This document shows, piece by piece, positions 1-6,722 of a stretch of 9,570 bases of DNA (positions within the stretch are counted from its first letter, which is position 1; each line of letters opens with the position of its first letter). A model generated the notes under the pieces. The model was not told the DNA's origin, searched no databases, and saw only the letters and a list, made by a program, of their open reading frames with translations. Location: contig JAGQUE010000118.1 of the NCBI GenBank assembly GCA_020438665.1, positions 1 to 9,570 of the forward strand, read 5' to 3'. The DNA comes from Nocardioidaceae bacterium. Lineage in GTDB: Bacteria > Actinomycetota > Actinomycetes > Propionibacteriales > Nocardioidaceae. Both the position numbers and the translations under genes were made by a program.

Positions 1-1
1 C

Positions 2-475
2 CGCAACCAGATCGGGCTGGCGATGACGACCTTCCTCGAGCACCCCGACCAGTGGCGCCTGCTCGCCGAGCGCCCCGAGCTGGGCAAGGCCGCGGTCGAG
101 GAGGTCATGCGGGTCAACCCGACGGTCCGCTGGGTCACCCGTGAGGTGCTGGAGGACTTCGACTACCAGGGCGTCGAGCTCAAGGCCGGGACGACCGTCC
201 ACTGCTACAGCGAGTCCGCCGGCACCGATCCCCGCGCGTTCGACGACGGCGCCTTCGACATCACCGCGACCGGTCGCCAGCCCCACTTCGGGTTCGGCGG
301 CGGGGCCCACCACTGCCTGGGCCACTTCGTGGCCCGCTCCGACATGAGCGAGGCGCTGCCGCTGCTTGCCCGCCGGATGCGCGACCCCCACGTGCTCGAG
401 GGCGCCACCTGGCTGCCCGACTCCGGCAACACCGGACCGACCCGGCTGCCCGTCGGGTTCACCCCTGGATCCTGA
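2..475 (+). CDS. Cytochrome P450, C-terminal part (5' end outside window), likely CYP151-like
   Basis: Haem-thiolate monooxygenase; only the last 157 residues are present, in a frame open to the left edge. The first residues, R-N-Q-I-G-L-A, fit the end of the I helix just after the usual acid/Thr-Thr oxygen-activation site, which lies outside. The K-helix ExxR motif is E-V-M-R (fragment residues 34-37). The haem-binding loop is F-G-F-G-G-G-A-H-H-C-L-G with the Cys thiolate ligand at fragment residue 105 (bases 314-316). The C terminus looks complete. The ATG at 23 is internal and not a start. A ferredoxin and a ferredoxin reductase follow directly, so this is a three-component class I bacterial P450 system. 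The order P450 - ferredoxin - reductase - glutamine synthetase-like matches what I recall of the mycobacterial pip/mor (CYP151) clusters that hydroxylate pyrrolidine, piperidine and morpholine. P450 identity is certain; family and substrate are inferred mainly from gene order. Confidence 0.93.
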   Translation, partial: RNQIGLAMTTFLEHPDQWRLLAERPELGKAAVEEVMRVNPTVRWVTREVLEDFDYQGVELKAGTTVHCYSESAGTDPRAFDDGAFDITATGRQPHFGFGGGAHHCLGHFVARSDMSEALPLLARRMRDPHVLEGATWLPDSGNTGPTRLPVGFTPGS

Positions 476-497
476 CCCCGCGTCCACCCCGTTCGAC

Positions 498-503
498 AAG
501 GAG
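498..503 (+). promoter_or_regulatory. Ribosome binding site of the ferredoxin gene
   Basis: AAGGAG lies 5 bases before the ATG at 509. This fixes the start at 509 rather than the in-frame GTG at 503, which overlaps the site itself. Confidence 0.75.
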
Positions 504-508
504 TGCCC

Positions 509-697
509 ATGAAGGTGATCGTCGACATGGCCCTGTGCCAGGACCACGGCCAGTGCGCCATCGCCGCCGGCGAGGTCTTCCGGATCAACGACGACGGCCG
601 GCTGGAGTTCGACGCCGACCCCGACGACGCGCTGCGCGACGCCGTCGAGGAGGCCGCCGACGTCTGCCCCGTCCAGGCCATCTCCATCGCGGACTGA
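509..697 (+). CDS. [3Fe-4S] ferredoxin, P450 redox partner
   Basis: Small soluble electron carrier of 62 residues that should pass electrons from the downstream reductase to the upstream P450. Cysteines at 10, 16 and 53 form the pattern C-Q-D-H-G-Q-C ... C-P. The position that would carry the extra cluster cysteine of a [4Fe-4S] protein is His13, so a [3Fe-4S] cluster is expected. His at this place is common among ferredoxins encoded beside actinobacterial P450s. The rest of the chain is acidic, as usual for such carriers. The gene begins 33 bases after the P450 stop with a good ribosome binding site. Its TGA stop shares its last base with the ATG of the reductase gene, which indicates translational coupling. 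Identity is secure; the pairing with this P450 is inferred from position. Confidence 0.95.
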   Translation: MKVIVDMALCQDHGQCAIAAGEVFRINDDGRLEFDADPDDALRDAVEEAADVCPVQAISIAD

Positions 698-1935
698 TGA
701 CCGACCATCGGGTGGCCGTGGTCGGCGGCTCGCTCGCCGGCCTGCGCGCAGCGGAGCAGCTGCGCGCGGCCGGTCACGCGGGGCCGATCACGGTCTTCTC
801 GGCGGAGCCGCACCCGCCCTACAACCGACCTCCGCTGTCCAAGGAGGTGCTGGCCGACCCGGATCTCGCCGACGCCGACGCCATGGTGGCGCGGCTGGCG
901 TTCCGGCGTCGCGCCAGCGTGGAGGACGTCGACTTCCGTCTCGGGGCCGACGTACGCCGTGCCGACCTGGCCGCCGGTGAGCTCACCTGGGTGGGCCCCG
1001 ACGGTCAGGAAGGTGCCGACCCGTTCGACGGCCTGGTGGCCGCGACCGGGCTGCTGCCGCGCCGGCTGACAGCCCCCGGCCCGGCCGCGGGACGGCTCGT
1101 GCTCCGCACCGTGGGGGACTGCCTGGCCCTGCGTGCCGAGATCGCCGACCGCCCGCGCCGGGTCGTGGTCGTCGGAGCGGGCTTCGTCGGCTGCGAGACC
1201 GCATGTACCCTGGCCGCTCGCGGCCACGACGTGACGGTCGTGGAGCCCACCGGCGCGCCGATGAACCGCGTCCTCGGCGCCGCCCTGGCCGAGGCCGTCC
1301 AGCGCCACCACGAGCAGCACGGGCTCCGGTTCGTGATCGGGCCCGGTGTCCGTGGCTATGCCGGCATCGACCGGGTCACCGGCGTCGAGCTGGACGACGA
1401 CAGCGTCCTGTTCGCCGACCTCGTGATCGAGGCGGTCGGCTCGGTGGCTGCCACCGGCTGGCTCCAGGGCAACGGGCTCGACCTGAGCGACGGCGTCCTC
1501 ACCGACAACGCGATGGCCGTGGTCGGTGCCGACCGAGCCGTGGCCGTGGGCGATGTCGCCCGCTTCCCCAACCCGCTCTTCGACGACGTCCCGCGACGCG
1601 TCGAGCACTGGTCGATGCCGACCGACACCGCCAAGCGCGCGGCCCCGACCCTCGTCGCCCTGCTGCGCGGCGACCGGCCCGACGCCGCGCCGTTCGCGCC
1701 GATCCCGTCGTTCTGGAGCGACCAGGGTGCCCTGCGCTTCCAGAGCTTCGGCTCACCCGCTCTCGGGGACGAGGTGCGCCTGGAGGAGGGCGACCTCGAC
1801 GACCTCACCTCGGGTGTCCTCACCACCCACCACCGCGGCGGCCGTCACGTCGGCACCGTCGCGGTCAACCTGACCCCAGCCCGCCAACGCGGGCTGCGCG
1901 ACGCCTTCGTCGCACTCACCGAAGCGAGGAGCTGA
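697..1935 (+). CDS. NAD(P)H-dependent FAD ferredoxin reductase (P450 redox partner)
   Basis: Flavoprotein of 412 residues that transfers electrons from NAD(P)H to the ferredoxin. The N-terminal FAD-binding fold has V-V-G-G-S-L-A-G-L (residues 8-16) and the P-Y-N-R-P-P-L-S-K segment (41-49) typical of oxygenase-coupled reductases such as CamA and rhodocoxin reductase. A second Rossmann motif, V-V-V-G-A-G-F-V-G (157-165), with the following acidic Glu183, suggests NADH rather than NADPH. The second FAD motif is A-V-G-D-V-A (283-288). The C-terminal part from about 335, including F-W-S-D-Q, fits the Reductase_C domain. The ATG at 697 overlaps the ferredoxin stop by one base. Codons upstream of 697 in this frame belong to the ferredoxin gene, so longer starts are not credible. 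No clear ribosome binding site is seen, which suits coupling. It resembles the dedicated reductase of the morpholine system (MorC) by position. Confidence 0.93.
   Translation: MTDHRVAVVGGSLAGLRAAEQLRAAGHAGPITVFSAEPHPPYNRPPLSKEVLADPDLADADAMVARLAFRRRASVEDVDFRLGADVRRADLAAGELTWVGPDGQEGADPFDGLVAATGLLPRRLTAPGPAAGRLVLRTVGDCLALRAEIADRPRRVVVVGAGFVGCETACTLAARGHDVTVVEPTGAPMNRVLGAALAEAVQRHHEQHGLRFVIGPGVRGYAGIDRVTGVELDDDSVLFADLVIEAVGSVAATGWLQGNGLDLSDGVLTDNAMAVVGADRAVAVGDVARFPNPLFDDVPRRVEHWSMPTDTAKRAAPTLVALLRGDRPDAAPFAPIPSFWSDQGALRFQSFGSPALGDEVRLEEGDLDDLTSGVLTTHHRGGRHVGTVAVNLTPARQRGLRDAFVALTEARS
1926..1931 (+). promoter_or_regulatory. Ribosome binding site of the glutamine synthetase-like gene
   Basis: GAGGAG lies 4 bases before the ATG at 1936, inside the last codons of the reductase gene. 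The reductase stop TGA (1933-1935) directly abuts this ATG. Confidence 0.65.
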
Positions 1936-3321
1936 ATGGCCACGACCGCGCTCGACCAGCACAGGGAGAAGAACGCCTCCGGCGAGGTCCTCCAGGGCGT
2001 CCTGTCGACGATCAAGGAGCAGGGCGTCGAGTTCGTCTATCTCCAGACGGTCACGATCACCGGCCGCGTGGTCGGCAAGGTGCTGCCAGCCCGTCACCTC
2101 GAACGGGTTGCCCGCAAGGGCATCCAGCAGCACCGGACTGCGGCCGCCAACCTCCAGGCCACCCGCGAGGGTGAGCTCATGGGGGGCGGCGTCAACGCCG
2201 CTGAATACACCTCGGTGCCCGACCTCGAGACCTTCGCCGTTCTGCCCTGGGACACCTCCATGGCGCGGGTGTTCTGCCGCAACTACGAGCCCGACCACCT
2301 GAGCGAGAACGCCGGGGCGCCCTATGCCGGGGACTCACGAGGGCTGCTCCAGCGCGTCCACGCAGGCTTCACCGAGCGCACCGGCCTCGAGCTCCGCTCG
2401 GGCACCGAGCCGGAGATGACCTGGCGGGGCCCCGGCCTCGAGGCGTCGTTCCGGCCGGGGTCGAGCCCGGCCTACCACATCGAGCACCTCGAGCGTGGCC
2501 GCCCGATCTTCCAGAAGGTGATCGCCTACAGCCAGGCCATGGGCCTGGACATGATCGAGGGCGACTATGAGGACGAGGGGCAGTTCGAGCTCAACTGGAT
2601 GTTCGACCACGCCGACCTGACCGCCGACCGGCTGGTGACCTATCGCCAGGTCTGCAAACAGGTCGCCCGCGAGCTCGGCGTCGAGGCGTCGTTCATGCCC
2701 AAGCCCGCCACCGGGATGATGGGCAACGGCTGCCACCACAACTTCAGCCTGTGGCGCGACGGGGTCAACGTGTTCGCCGAGGCGGGCCGCGCCGACATGC
2801 ACCTGACCGACGAGGGCAAGCACGCTCTCGGCGGCGTGCTCATGCACGCGCCGGGCTCGATGCTCGTCTATGGCTCGACGGTCAACTCCTACAAGCGCTA
2901 CTGGGACGCCGGGCAGTTCGCGCCGTCCAAGATCAACTGGGGCCTGGACAACAAGACCTGCACCGTCCGGCTCTCGGCCAACGGGCGCCTCGAGCTCAAG
3001 CTCCCCGACGCCGCGGTCAACCCCTACCTCTCCCACGCCCTGCTCATCGCCGCCGTCGAGGACGGGCTGGACAACGCGATCGACCCGGGCGAGCCATGGG
3101 TCGGGTCGTCCTATGAGGGGGAGCAGGACAAGCGGTTCGCGCCGCTTCCGCTGACCTTGGGCGAGGCCATCGACGCGTTCGAGGCCGACCCGCTGCTGCG
3201 CCACACGCTCGGCGACGAGCTCGCCGACCTCCTCGTCGACTACAAGCGTGACGAGTGGGCCCGCTTCTGCGGCTATGTCACGGACTGGGAGAAGGACATC
3301 TACTGGGACGACGCGCCGTGA
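1936..3321 (+). CDS. Glutamine synthetase-like gamma-glutamyl-amine ligase
   Basis: ATP-dependent ligase of the glutamine synthetase (GlnA/PuuA) superfamily, 461 residues, full length. Catalytic-domain landmarks: T-E-P-E (157-160, metal ligands), Y-E-D-E-G-Q-F-E (211-218), M-P-K-P-A-T-G-M-M-G-N-G-C-H-H-N (254-269), N-S-Y-K-R (317-321), W-G-L-D-N-K-T (335-341), R-L-E-L-K (351-355) and N-P-Y-L (362-365). Where true glutamine synthetases read G-Y-E-A-P (the Glu deprotonates ammonium), this protein reads G-Q-F-A-P (326-330). The Glu is thus lost, as in glutamyl-polyamine/amine ligases. The regulatory adenylylation tyrosine motif of housekeeping GlnA is not seen. Known relatives join glutamate to amines; in this operon I infer glutamylation of an amine or amino acid released from a P450-opened cyclic amine. 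A putative glutamine synthetase gene follows the P450 and ferredoxin in the M. smegmatis pip locus, as I recall. The exact substrate is unknown. Confidence 0.9.
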   Translation: MATTALDQHREKNASGEVLQGVLSTIKEQGVEFVYLQTVTITGRVVGKVLPARHLERVARKGIQQHRTAAANLQATREGELMGGGVNAAEYTSVPDLETFAVLPWDTSMARVFCRNYEPDHLSENAGAPYAGDSRGLLQRVHAGFTERTGLELRSGTEPEMTWRGPGLEASFRPGSSPAYHIEHLERGRPIFQKVIAYSQAMGLDMIEGDYEDEGQFELNWMFDHADLTADRLVTYRQVCKQVARELGVEASFMPKPATGMMGNGCHHNFSLWRDGVNVFAEAGRADMHLTDEGKHALGGVLMHAPGSMLVYGSTVNSYKRYWDAGQFAPSKINWGLDNKTCTVRLSANGRLELKLPDAAVNPYLSHALLIAAVEDGLDNAIDPGEPWVGSSYEGEQDKRFAPLPLTLGEAIDAFEADPLLRHTLGDELADLLVDYKRDEWARFCGYVTDWEKDIYWDDAP

Positions 3322-4025
3322 GCGGGCTGCTGCGCCTGGCGTGTCTCGACTCCGAGGCCCCGCCGCTGTTCTCGCTGTGGACGCCCGAGCACGGCCGACA
3401 GGGCTATGAGCCTGCGGTCGGCGCGCTGCTGGCCGAGGAGCTCGGTCTCGCGCTCGAGTGGGTCCGGGTGCCGTGGGTCGACATGGTGCCGGCCGCCCAG
3501 CGCGGAGACGCCGACGCCGTCCTCTGCGGTCAGGGGATCACCCCCGCCCGCCAGCAGGTCATGGACTTCACCCGCCCCTACGCCGTCTTCCACGAGGGCG
3601 TGCTGATGCGCCGTGGAGACGCCGTGGCCGGGCCGGAGGGCCTCGTGGGCCGTCGGGTCGCGGCGATCGAGAACAGCACCAACATGGCGCTGGCCGAGAC
3701 CTTCGAGGGCGCCGTGCTCGTGCCGTTCGGCAGCGACTCCGAGGATGTCTATGCCGACATGCTGGCCGCGCTCGCCTCGGGCGAGGTCGACGCGGTCGTC
3801 GACGACGACGTCGTGTTCGTCCCGCTCGGGGCGAGCCACCCCGACTATGAGCTCGCCTTCGTCGTCAAGACCGCCAACCGGTGGGGCATCTCGGTCCCCC
3901 AGGACCGGCCCGACCTGCTCGCGACGATCGACGCCGCGCTCGCACGCGTGATCGCCGACGGGAGGCTCAGGGCCGCGTGGCAGCATTGGCTGCCCACGCT
4001 CGACTACCCCTTCGACGAGGACTGA
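3318..4025 (+). CDS. Family 3 solute-binding protein-like, no signal peptide
   Basis: A 235-residue protein of the amino-acid-type substrate-binding fold (SBP_bac_3). It opens with L-L-R-L-A-C-L-D and has the family hallmark around G-I-T-P-A-R-Q-Q-V-M-D-F-T-R-P-Y, where the Arg normally grips an amino-acid carboxylate, followed by A-A-I-E-N-S-T-N-M-A and the lobe-2 segment D-V-Y-A-D-M. The length fits the mature two-lobe domain only. The start chosen is GTG 3318, overlapping the ligase stop as GTGA. The frame upstream lies inside the ligase gene and does not encode a signal peptide or lipobox. The product is therefore predicted to be cytosolic, and no permease or ATPase gene is nearby. It could act as a ligand-binding accessory or chaperone, or its secretion signal may have been lost. 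Fold assignment is firm; role is unknown. Confidence 0.87.
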   Translation: MSGLLRLACLDSEAPPLFSLWTPEHGRQGYEPAVGALLAEELGLALEWVRVPWVDMVPAAQRGDADAVLCGQGITPARQQVMDFTRPYAVFHEGVLMRRGDAVAGPEGLVGRRVAAIENSTNMALAETFEGAVLVPFGSDSEDVYADMLAALASGEVDAVVDDDVVFVPLGASHPDYELAFVVKTANRWGISVPQDRPDLLATIDAALARVIADGRLRAAWQHWLPTLDYPFDED

Positions 4026-4093
4026 CCTTGGCTGGAGATGCTGGCAGCGCCCCTGCGGTGGTGCTGCGGGAGCAGTGCGTCCCGGACCGCCCG

Positions 4094-4840
4094 ATGCCGT
4101 CGGATCCGGTGGCCCACGTCGCGGTGCTCGTGTCGCTCAACTTCCCCGACATGACCGAGCACACCGCCGAGCTGGTCACCCGGTTCACACGGGTCGCGTT
4201 GGAGACGCTGGTCGATCTGGGGGCGTCGTTCGAGCTGTTCGACACCAGTGAGCCGCTGCCCGACCCTGCGGCCGTCAAGGCCTGTGACGCGCTGCTGCTG
4301 CTCGGCGGCGGCGACATCGACGGCCGCATCTATGGGCTCGGCGACGGCGGCCGGGTGCCCAACCAGTACGGCGTCGACATCCGGGCCGACCGGGACGGGC
4401 TGGCCGCGATCGACGCGGCGCTCGGCGGCGGTCTCCCGGTCTTGGGGATCTGCCGGGGCGCCCAGCTGGTCAACGTGGCCTATGGCGGCACGATCATCCC
4501 CGACATCGACGACTTCGCCCTCCACCGCGGCGGGCCCGGTGACCCGATGTTCCTCGACGAGGAGATCCTGGTCGAGCCGGGCAGTCGCGTCGCCGAGCTG
4601 TTGGGGGCCGAGCGGATCGTGGCGCGGTCGGGACACCACCAGGCCGTCGATGTCGTGGGTGACGGCCTGGTCGTCACGGCGCGGGCCCACGACGGCATCG
4701 TCGAGAGCTTCGAGGACCCGACGCGCTGGCTCGTCGGGGTGCAGTGGCACCCCGAGGACGACGACGGTCCGGCCGAGGACCGCCGCCGGCTCTTCGCCGG
4801 TTTCGTCGCTGCGTGCGCAGCGGCGCGCAGCCGGGGCTGA
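4094..4840 (+). CDS. Class I glutamine amidotransferase, gamma-glutamyl-GABA hydrolase (PuuD) type
   Basis: Hydrolase of the peptidase C26 group, 248 residues from this start (E. coli PuuD is about the same size). The catalytic triad is complete: the nucleophile Cys120 in L-G-I-C-R-G-A-Q, and His219 and Glu221 in Q-W-H-P-E. The L-L-L-L-G-G-G-D-I oxyanion region is at 67-75. PuuD cleaves gamma-glutamyl-GABA to GABA and glutamate; here it would undo the bond made by the ligase two genes upstream. Start choice is uncertain. TTG 4028 has a GAGG 7 bases upstream and lies 2 bases past the previous stop, and would give 270 residues. However, its first codons (GCT, GGA, GAT, GCT, CCT) use A/T third bases unlike the rest of the gene, so I prefer ATG 4094; GTG 4058 or 4061 is also possible. 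The gene is very likely the last of the operon. Specificity is inferred from context. Confidence 0.88.
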   Translation: MPSDPVAHVAVLVSLNFPDMTEHTAELVTRFTRVALETLVDLGASFELFDTSEPLPDPAAVKACDALLLLGGGDIDGRIYGLGDGGRVPNQYGVDIRADRDGLAAIDAALGGGLPVLGICRGAQLVNVAYGGTIIPDIDDFALHRGGPGDPMFLDEEILVEPGSRVAELLGAERIVARSGHHQAVDVVGDGLVVTARAHDGIVESFEDPTRWLVGVQWHPEDDDGPAEDRRRLFAGFVAACAAARSRG

Positions 4841-4877
4841 CCGTCCCGAACAGGACCCGGGGAGCGGTGCCCACGGA

Positions 4878-4883
4878 TATCGT
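4878..4883 (+). promoter_or_regulatory. Possible -10 element of a leaderless promoter for the xylose-type binding protein
   Basis: TATCGT fits the actinobacterial TANNNT -10 pattern and ends 6 bases before the GTG start at 4890, the spacing seen in leaderless transcripts. There is no convincing ribosome binding site, which agrees. No good -35 is visible, so this is tentative. Confidence 0.3.
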
Positions 4884-4889
4884 GGCGGG

Positions 4890-5921
4890 GTGCCCCGGAT
4901 CCTGGCCCTGCTGACGGCTGCCGTCGTCGCGATGGCAGGGCTGGCCGGGTGCCAGGCCAAGGACGAGATGGTCGTCGCGTTCCTGGTCGCCTCCGATCAG
5001 TCACCGCGCTGGACGAGCATGGACGGACCGAGCTTCGCGGCGTACGTGGATGCCAGCTGTCCCGACTGCGTCTATCTGACCGCCAACGCCGGCGGTGACC
5101 CCGGCAAGCAGGCCAGCCAGTTCGCCGATGCCCTCGACAAGGGCGCCGACGTGATCGTGCTCAACGCCGTCAACGGTGACGTGGGCGAGCAGCTGGTGGC
5201 GGATGCCGGCAAGGCCGACGTGCCCGTGGTCGCCTATGACCGGTTCGTGCCCGGCGCGGACTACTACGTGTCCTATGACGCCGGTGCGATCGGGCGGCAG
5301 ATGGCCCAGGCCGTGGTCGACCGCGTGCCGGCCAAGGGGTCGGTGCTGCTGATCAACGGCGCCCAGAGCGATGCCAACGGGATCGCGATCAAGCGGGCGG
5401 TCCACCGGGTGCTCGGCGACACCCGCATCAAGGTCGTCGCCGAGCTCGACCCGCAGACCTGGTCGGCCGAGGAGGCCGGCGGGTGGCTGCGCAACCAGCT
5501 CTCCGATCACCCGGTGACGCGCATCGACGCGGTCATCGCCGCCAACGACCTCCAGGCCGGTGGCGTGGTCGCGTCGCTGACCTCGGCCGCCGTGCGCCGC
5601 TCCGTGTGGCCGGTGATCACCGGCCAGGACGCCGACCTCGACGCGATCAGGCGGATCGTGCTGGGTCAGCAGACCCTGACGGTCTTCAAGTCGTTCCCCC
5701 GGGAGGCGGAGAAGGCCGCCGAGGTCGCCGTGGCGCTGGTGACTGGTGGAAAGGTCTCGACCGACCGTGAGGAGGACGGTGTGCCCGCCTTCGTCTTCCA
5801 GCCGCTCGTGGTCACCATCGACAACCTCACCGACACCATCGTCAAGGACGGGATCTATAGCCTCGAGCAGATCTGCCAGGGACCGACCGTCGCGGCGTGC
5901 ACCGACCTCGGCCTACGCTGA
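4890..5921 (+). CDS. Sugar-type ABC substrate-binding lipoprotein, XylF-like
   Basis: Exported, membrane-anchored binding protein of 343 residues in the periplasmic binding protein type 1 (xylose/ribose) family. The N terminus is a lipoprotein signal: M-P-R, a hydrophobic stretch (4-17) and the lipobox L-A-G-C with Cys21 as the lipidated residue. XylF-like segments follow: V-P-V-V-A-Y-D-R (111-118), A-D-Y-Y-V-S-Y-D (123-130), V-L-L-I-N-G (152-157), A-A-N-D-L-Q-A-G-G (217-225), T-G-Q-D-A-D-L-D-A-I (244-253) and a late Q-T-L-T-V-F-K (261-267). Known relatives deliver xylose or related sugars to an ABC importer. No permease or ATPase gene is in the window: the next gene is a convergent regulator and the previous one a hydrolase. 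It is therefore an orphan here, separated from the upstream operon by 49 bases. The start is GTG 4890, set by the signal peptide. Ligand is unknown. Confidence 0.9.
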   Translation: MPRILALLTAAVVAMAGLAGCQAKDEMVVAFLVASDQSPRWTSMDGPSFAAYVDASCPDCVYLTANAGGDPGKQASQFADALDKGADVIVLNAVNGDVGEQLVADAGKADVPVVAYDRFVPGADYYVSYDAGAIGRQMAQAVVDRVPAKGSVLLINGAQSDANGIAIKRAVHRVLGDTRIKVVAELDPQTWSAEEAGGWLRNQLSDHPVTRIDAVIAANDLQAGGVVASLTSAAVRRSVWPVITGQDADLDAIRRIVLGQQTLTVFKSFPREAEKAAEVAVALVTGGKVSTDREEDGVPAFVFQPLVVTIDNLTDTIVKDGIYSLEQICQGPTVAACTDLGLR

Positions 5922-5922
5922 G

Positions 5923-5947
5923 GCCCCTGGCCAGGTTGCTTCGGGGC
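5923..5947. terminator. Weak hairpin between convergent genes
   Basis: GCCCC (5923-5927) pairs with GGGGC (5943-5947) across a 15-base loop. A separate perfect 10-bp palindrome, CCTGGCCAGG, occupies 5926-5935. There is no T tract. It sits exactly in the 32-base gap between the convergent binding-protein and TetR genes, so a bidirectional terminator role is plausible but weakly supported. Confidence 0.3.
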
Positions 5948-5953
5948 AGGTGG

Positions 5954-6637
5954 TCAGCCCTCGACGATCCGCATCGCCTCGTCGACGATGGTGTCGAAGA
6001 GGGCGTCCCAGTCGGAGATGGTCTCCGGCCCGAACATCTCGAAGAGCTCGGCGTTGATGGCGCCGAGGATCAGCATCCAGGCCGTGATGCCACGCCGGAC
6101 GGTGCCGGCGGGGAGACCCGACGCCTCGAACATCGGGTCCTGGAGCATGACCGCCATGGCGCGTCGGTCGGCAGGGGTCCCGGGGTCTCGCACCTCGAGC
6201 CCGCCGAGCACGCCGACGAGGAGATAGGGGATCCGTGTCCCGGCCGTGGTCGTGCGCTCGGCGGGCGCGTCATAGTCGGGCACGGGCGAGCCATAGATCA
6301 GCGCGTACTCGTGGGGGTGCTCCGTGGCCCAGGCCCGCGAGGCGACCGCGATGGCGCGGAACCGTCGCGCCCCGGTGGCCGCGGTCGGCAGCGCATCGAG
6401 CTCGGCCTCGACACGGTCGGCCATGGCGTCATAGGCAGTGATGATGAGCCTGGTGAGCAGCTCGTCGCGGCTCTCGACATAGCGATAGACGGCCGACGAG
6501 GCCATGCCCAGATCACGGGCGACCGCCCGCAGGGAGAGGGCGGCGGCGCCGTAGCGCCCCAGGTGCTCCCGCCCGATGCGCAGGATCTCGGACTCGATCG
6601 CGGCACGGTTGCGGGCGCGGATCCCTTCGACGGTCAT
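5954..6637 (-). CDS. TetR-family transcriptional regulator with WHG-type C-terminal domain
   Basis: DNA-binding repressor-type protein of 227 residues. The N-terminal TetR domain begins R-N-R-A-A-I-E-S-E-I-L and has its helix-turn-helix around 35-56, with L-S-L-R-A-V-A-R-D-L-G-M (35-46) and S-A-V-Y-R-Y-V (48-54), followed by R-D-E-L-L. The C-terminal ligand domain contains W-A-T-E-H-P-H-E-Y-A-L-I-Y-G-S-P-V-P-D-Y (103-122), the hallmark of the WHG (TetR_C_33) group. The ATG at 6637 is chosen because homology begins there. The frame continues upstream but reads through the intergenic region and the divergent gene, so that extension is spurious. It is divergent from the SDR gene at 6783, and the shared gap holds three related inverted repeats. 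Autoregulation and control of the SDR gene are thus the natural inference. The effector is unknown. Confidence 0.92.
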   Translation of the reverse strand: MTVEGIRARNRAAIESEILRIGREHLGRYGAAALSLRAVARDLGMASSAVYRYVESRDELLTRLIITAYDAMADRVEAELDALPTAATGARRFRAIAVASRAWATEHPHEYALIYGSPVPDYDAPAERTTTAGTRIPYLLVGVLGGLEVRDPGTPADRRAMAVMLQDPMFEASGLPAGTVRRGITAWMLILGAINAELFEMFGPETISDWDALFDTIVDEAMRIVEG

Positions 6638-6658
6638 GGGAGCAGTGTGCCACGCGAC

Positions 6659-6673
6659 GAGAGCGGCTGTCTC
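6659..6673. promoter_or_regulatory. Operator-like inverted repeat, site 1 (degenerate)
   Basis: GAGAGC-GGC-TGTCTC. The left arm matches sites 2 and 3 exactly; the right arm keeps only the outer TCTC. Together with its two left-flanking bases and the following GG, it repeats the 10-mer ACGAGAGCGG found again at 6725-6734. It lies 21 bases upstream of the TetR start, where binding would block that gene. Confidence 0.4.
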
Positions 6674-6677
6674 TTCT

Positions 6678-6692
6678 GAGAGCAATGCTCTT
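6678..6692. promoter_or_regulatory. Operator-like inverted repeat, site 2
   Basis: GAGAGC-AAT-GCTCTT. Its core is a perfect 6-bp inverted repeat with a single-base spacer: AGAGCA (6679-6684), A, TGCTCT (6686-6691). It lies just upstream of the proposed -10 at 6698, where a bound repressor would exclude RNA polymerase. TetR proteins commonly bind palindromes of this size. Confidence 0.55.
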
Positions 6693-6697
6693 GCTTT

Positions 6698-6703
6698 TAC
6701 CTT
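6698..6703 (+). promoter_or_regulatory. Possible -10 element of the SDR gene promoter
   Basis: TACCTT fits TANNNT and is the only such match on the plus strand of this gap. It lies in its most AT-rich part. A transcript would start near 6710, leaving a leader of about 70 bases before the ATG at 6783. The -35 region (around 6674-6680) is poor and overlaps site 2, as expected for a regulated promoter. Confidence 0.35.
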
Positions 6704-6722
6704 CCGGGTGTGGTTCAGTTGG

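Noticed and set aside
205..1608. A long open frame (467 codons) on the minus strand opposite the P450, ferredoxin and reductase genes
   Set aside because: It spans three well-recognised plus-strand genes, and its product has no recognisable domain. It is a GC-rich shadow.
4028..4093. TTG 4028 as the start of the amidotransferase gene
   Set aside because: It has a fair ribosome binding site, but the first codons have A/T third bases unlike the gene, and the added residues show no family similarity. It is kept only as an alternative in the feature entry.
4843..4858. Small inverted repeat GTCC/GGAC after the amidotransferase gene
   Set aside because: Only 4 base pairs and no T tract; expected by chance in DNA this rich in G and C.
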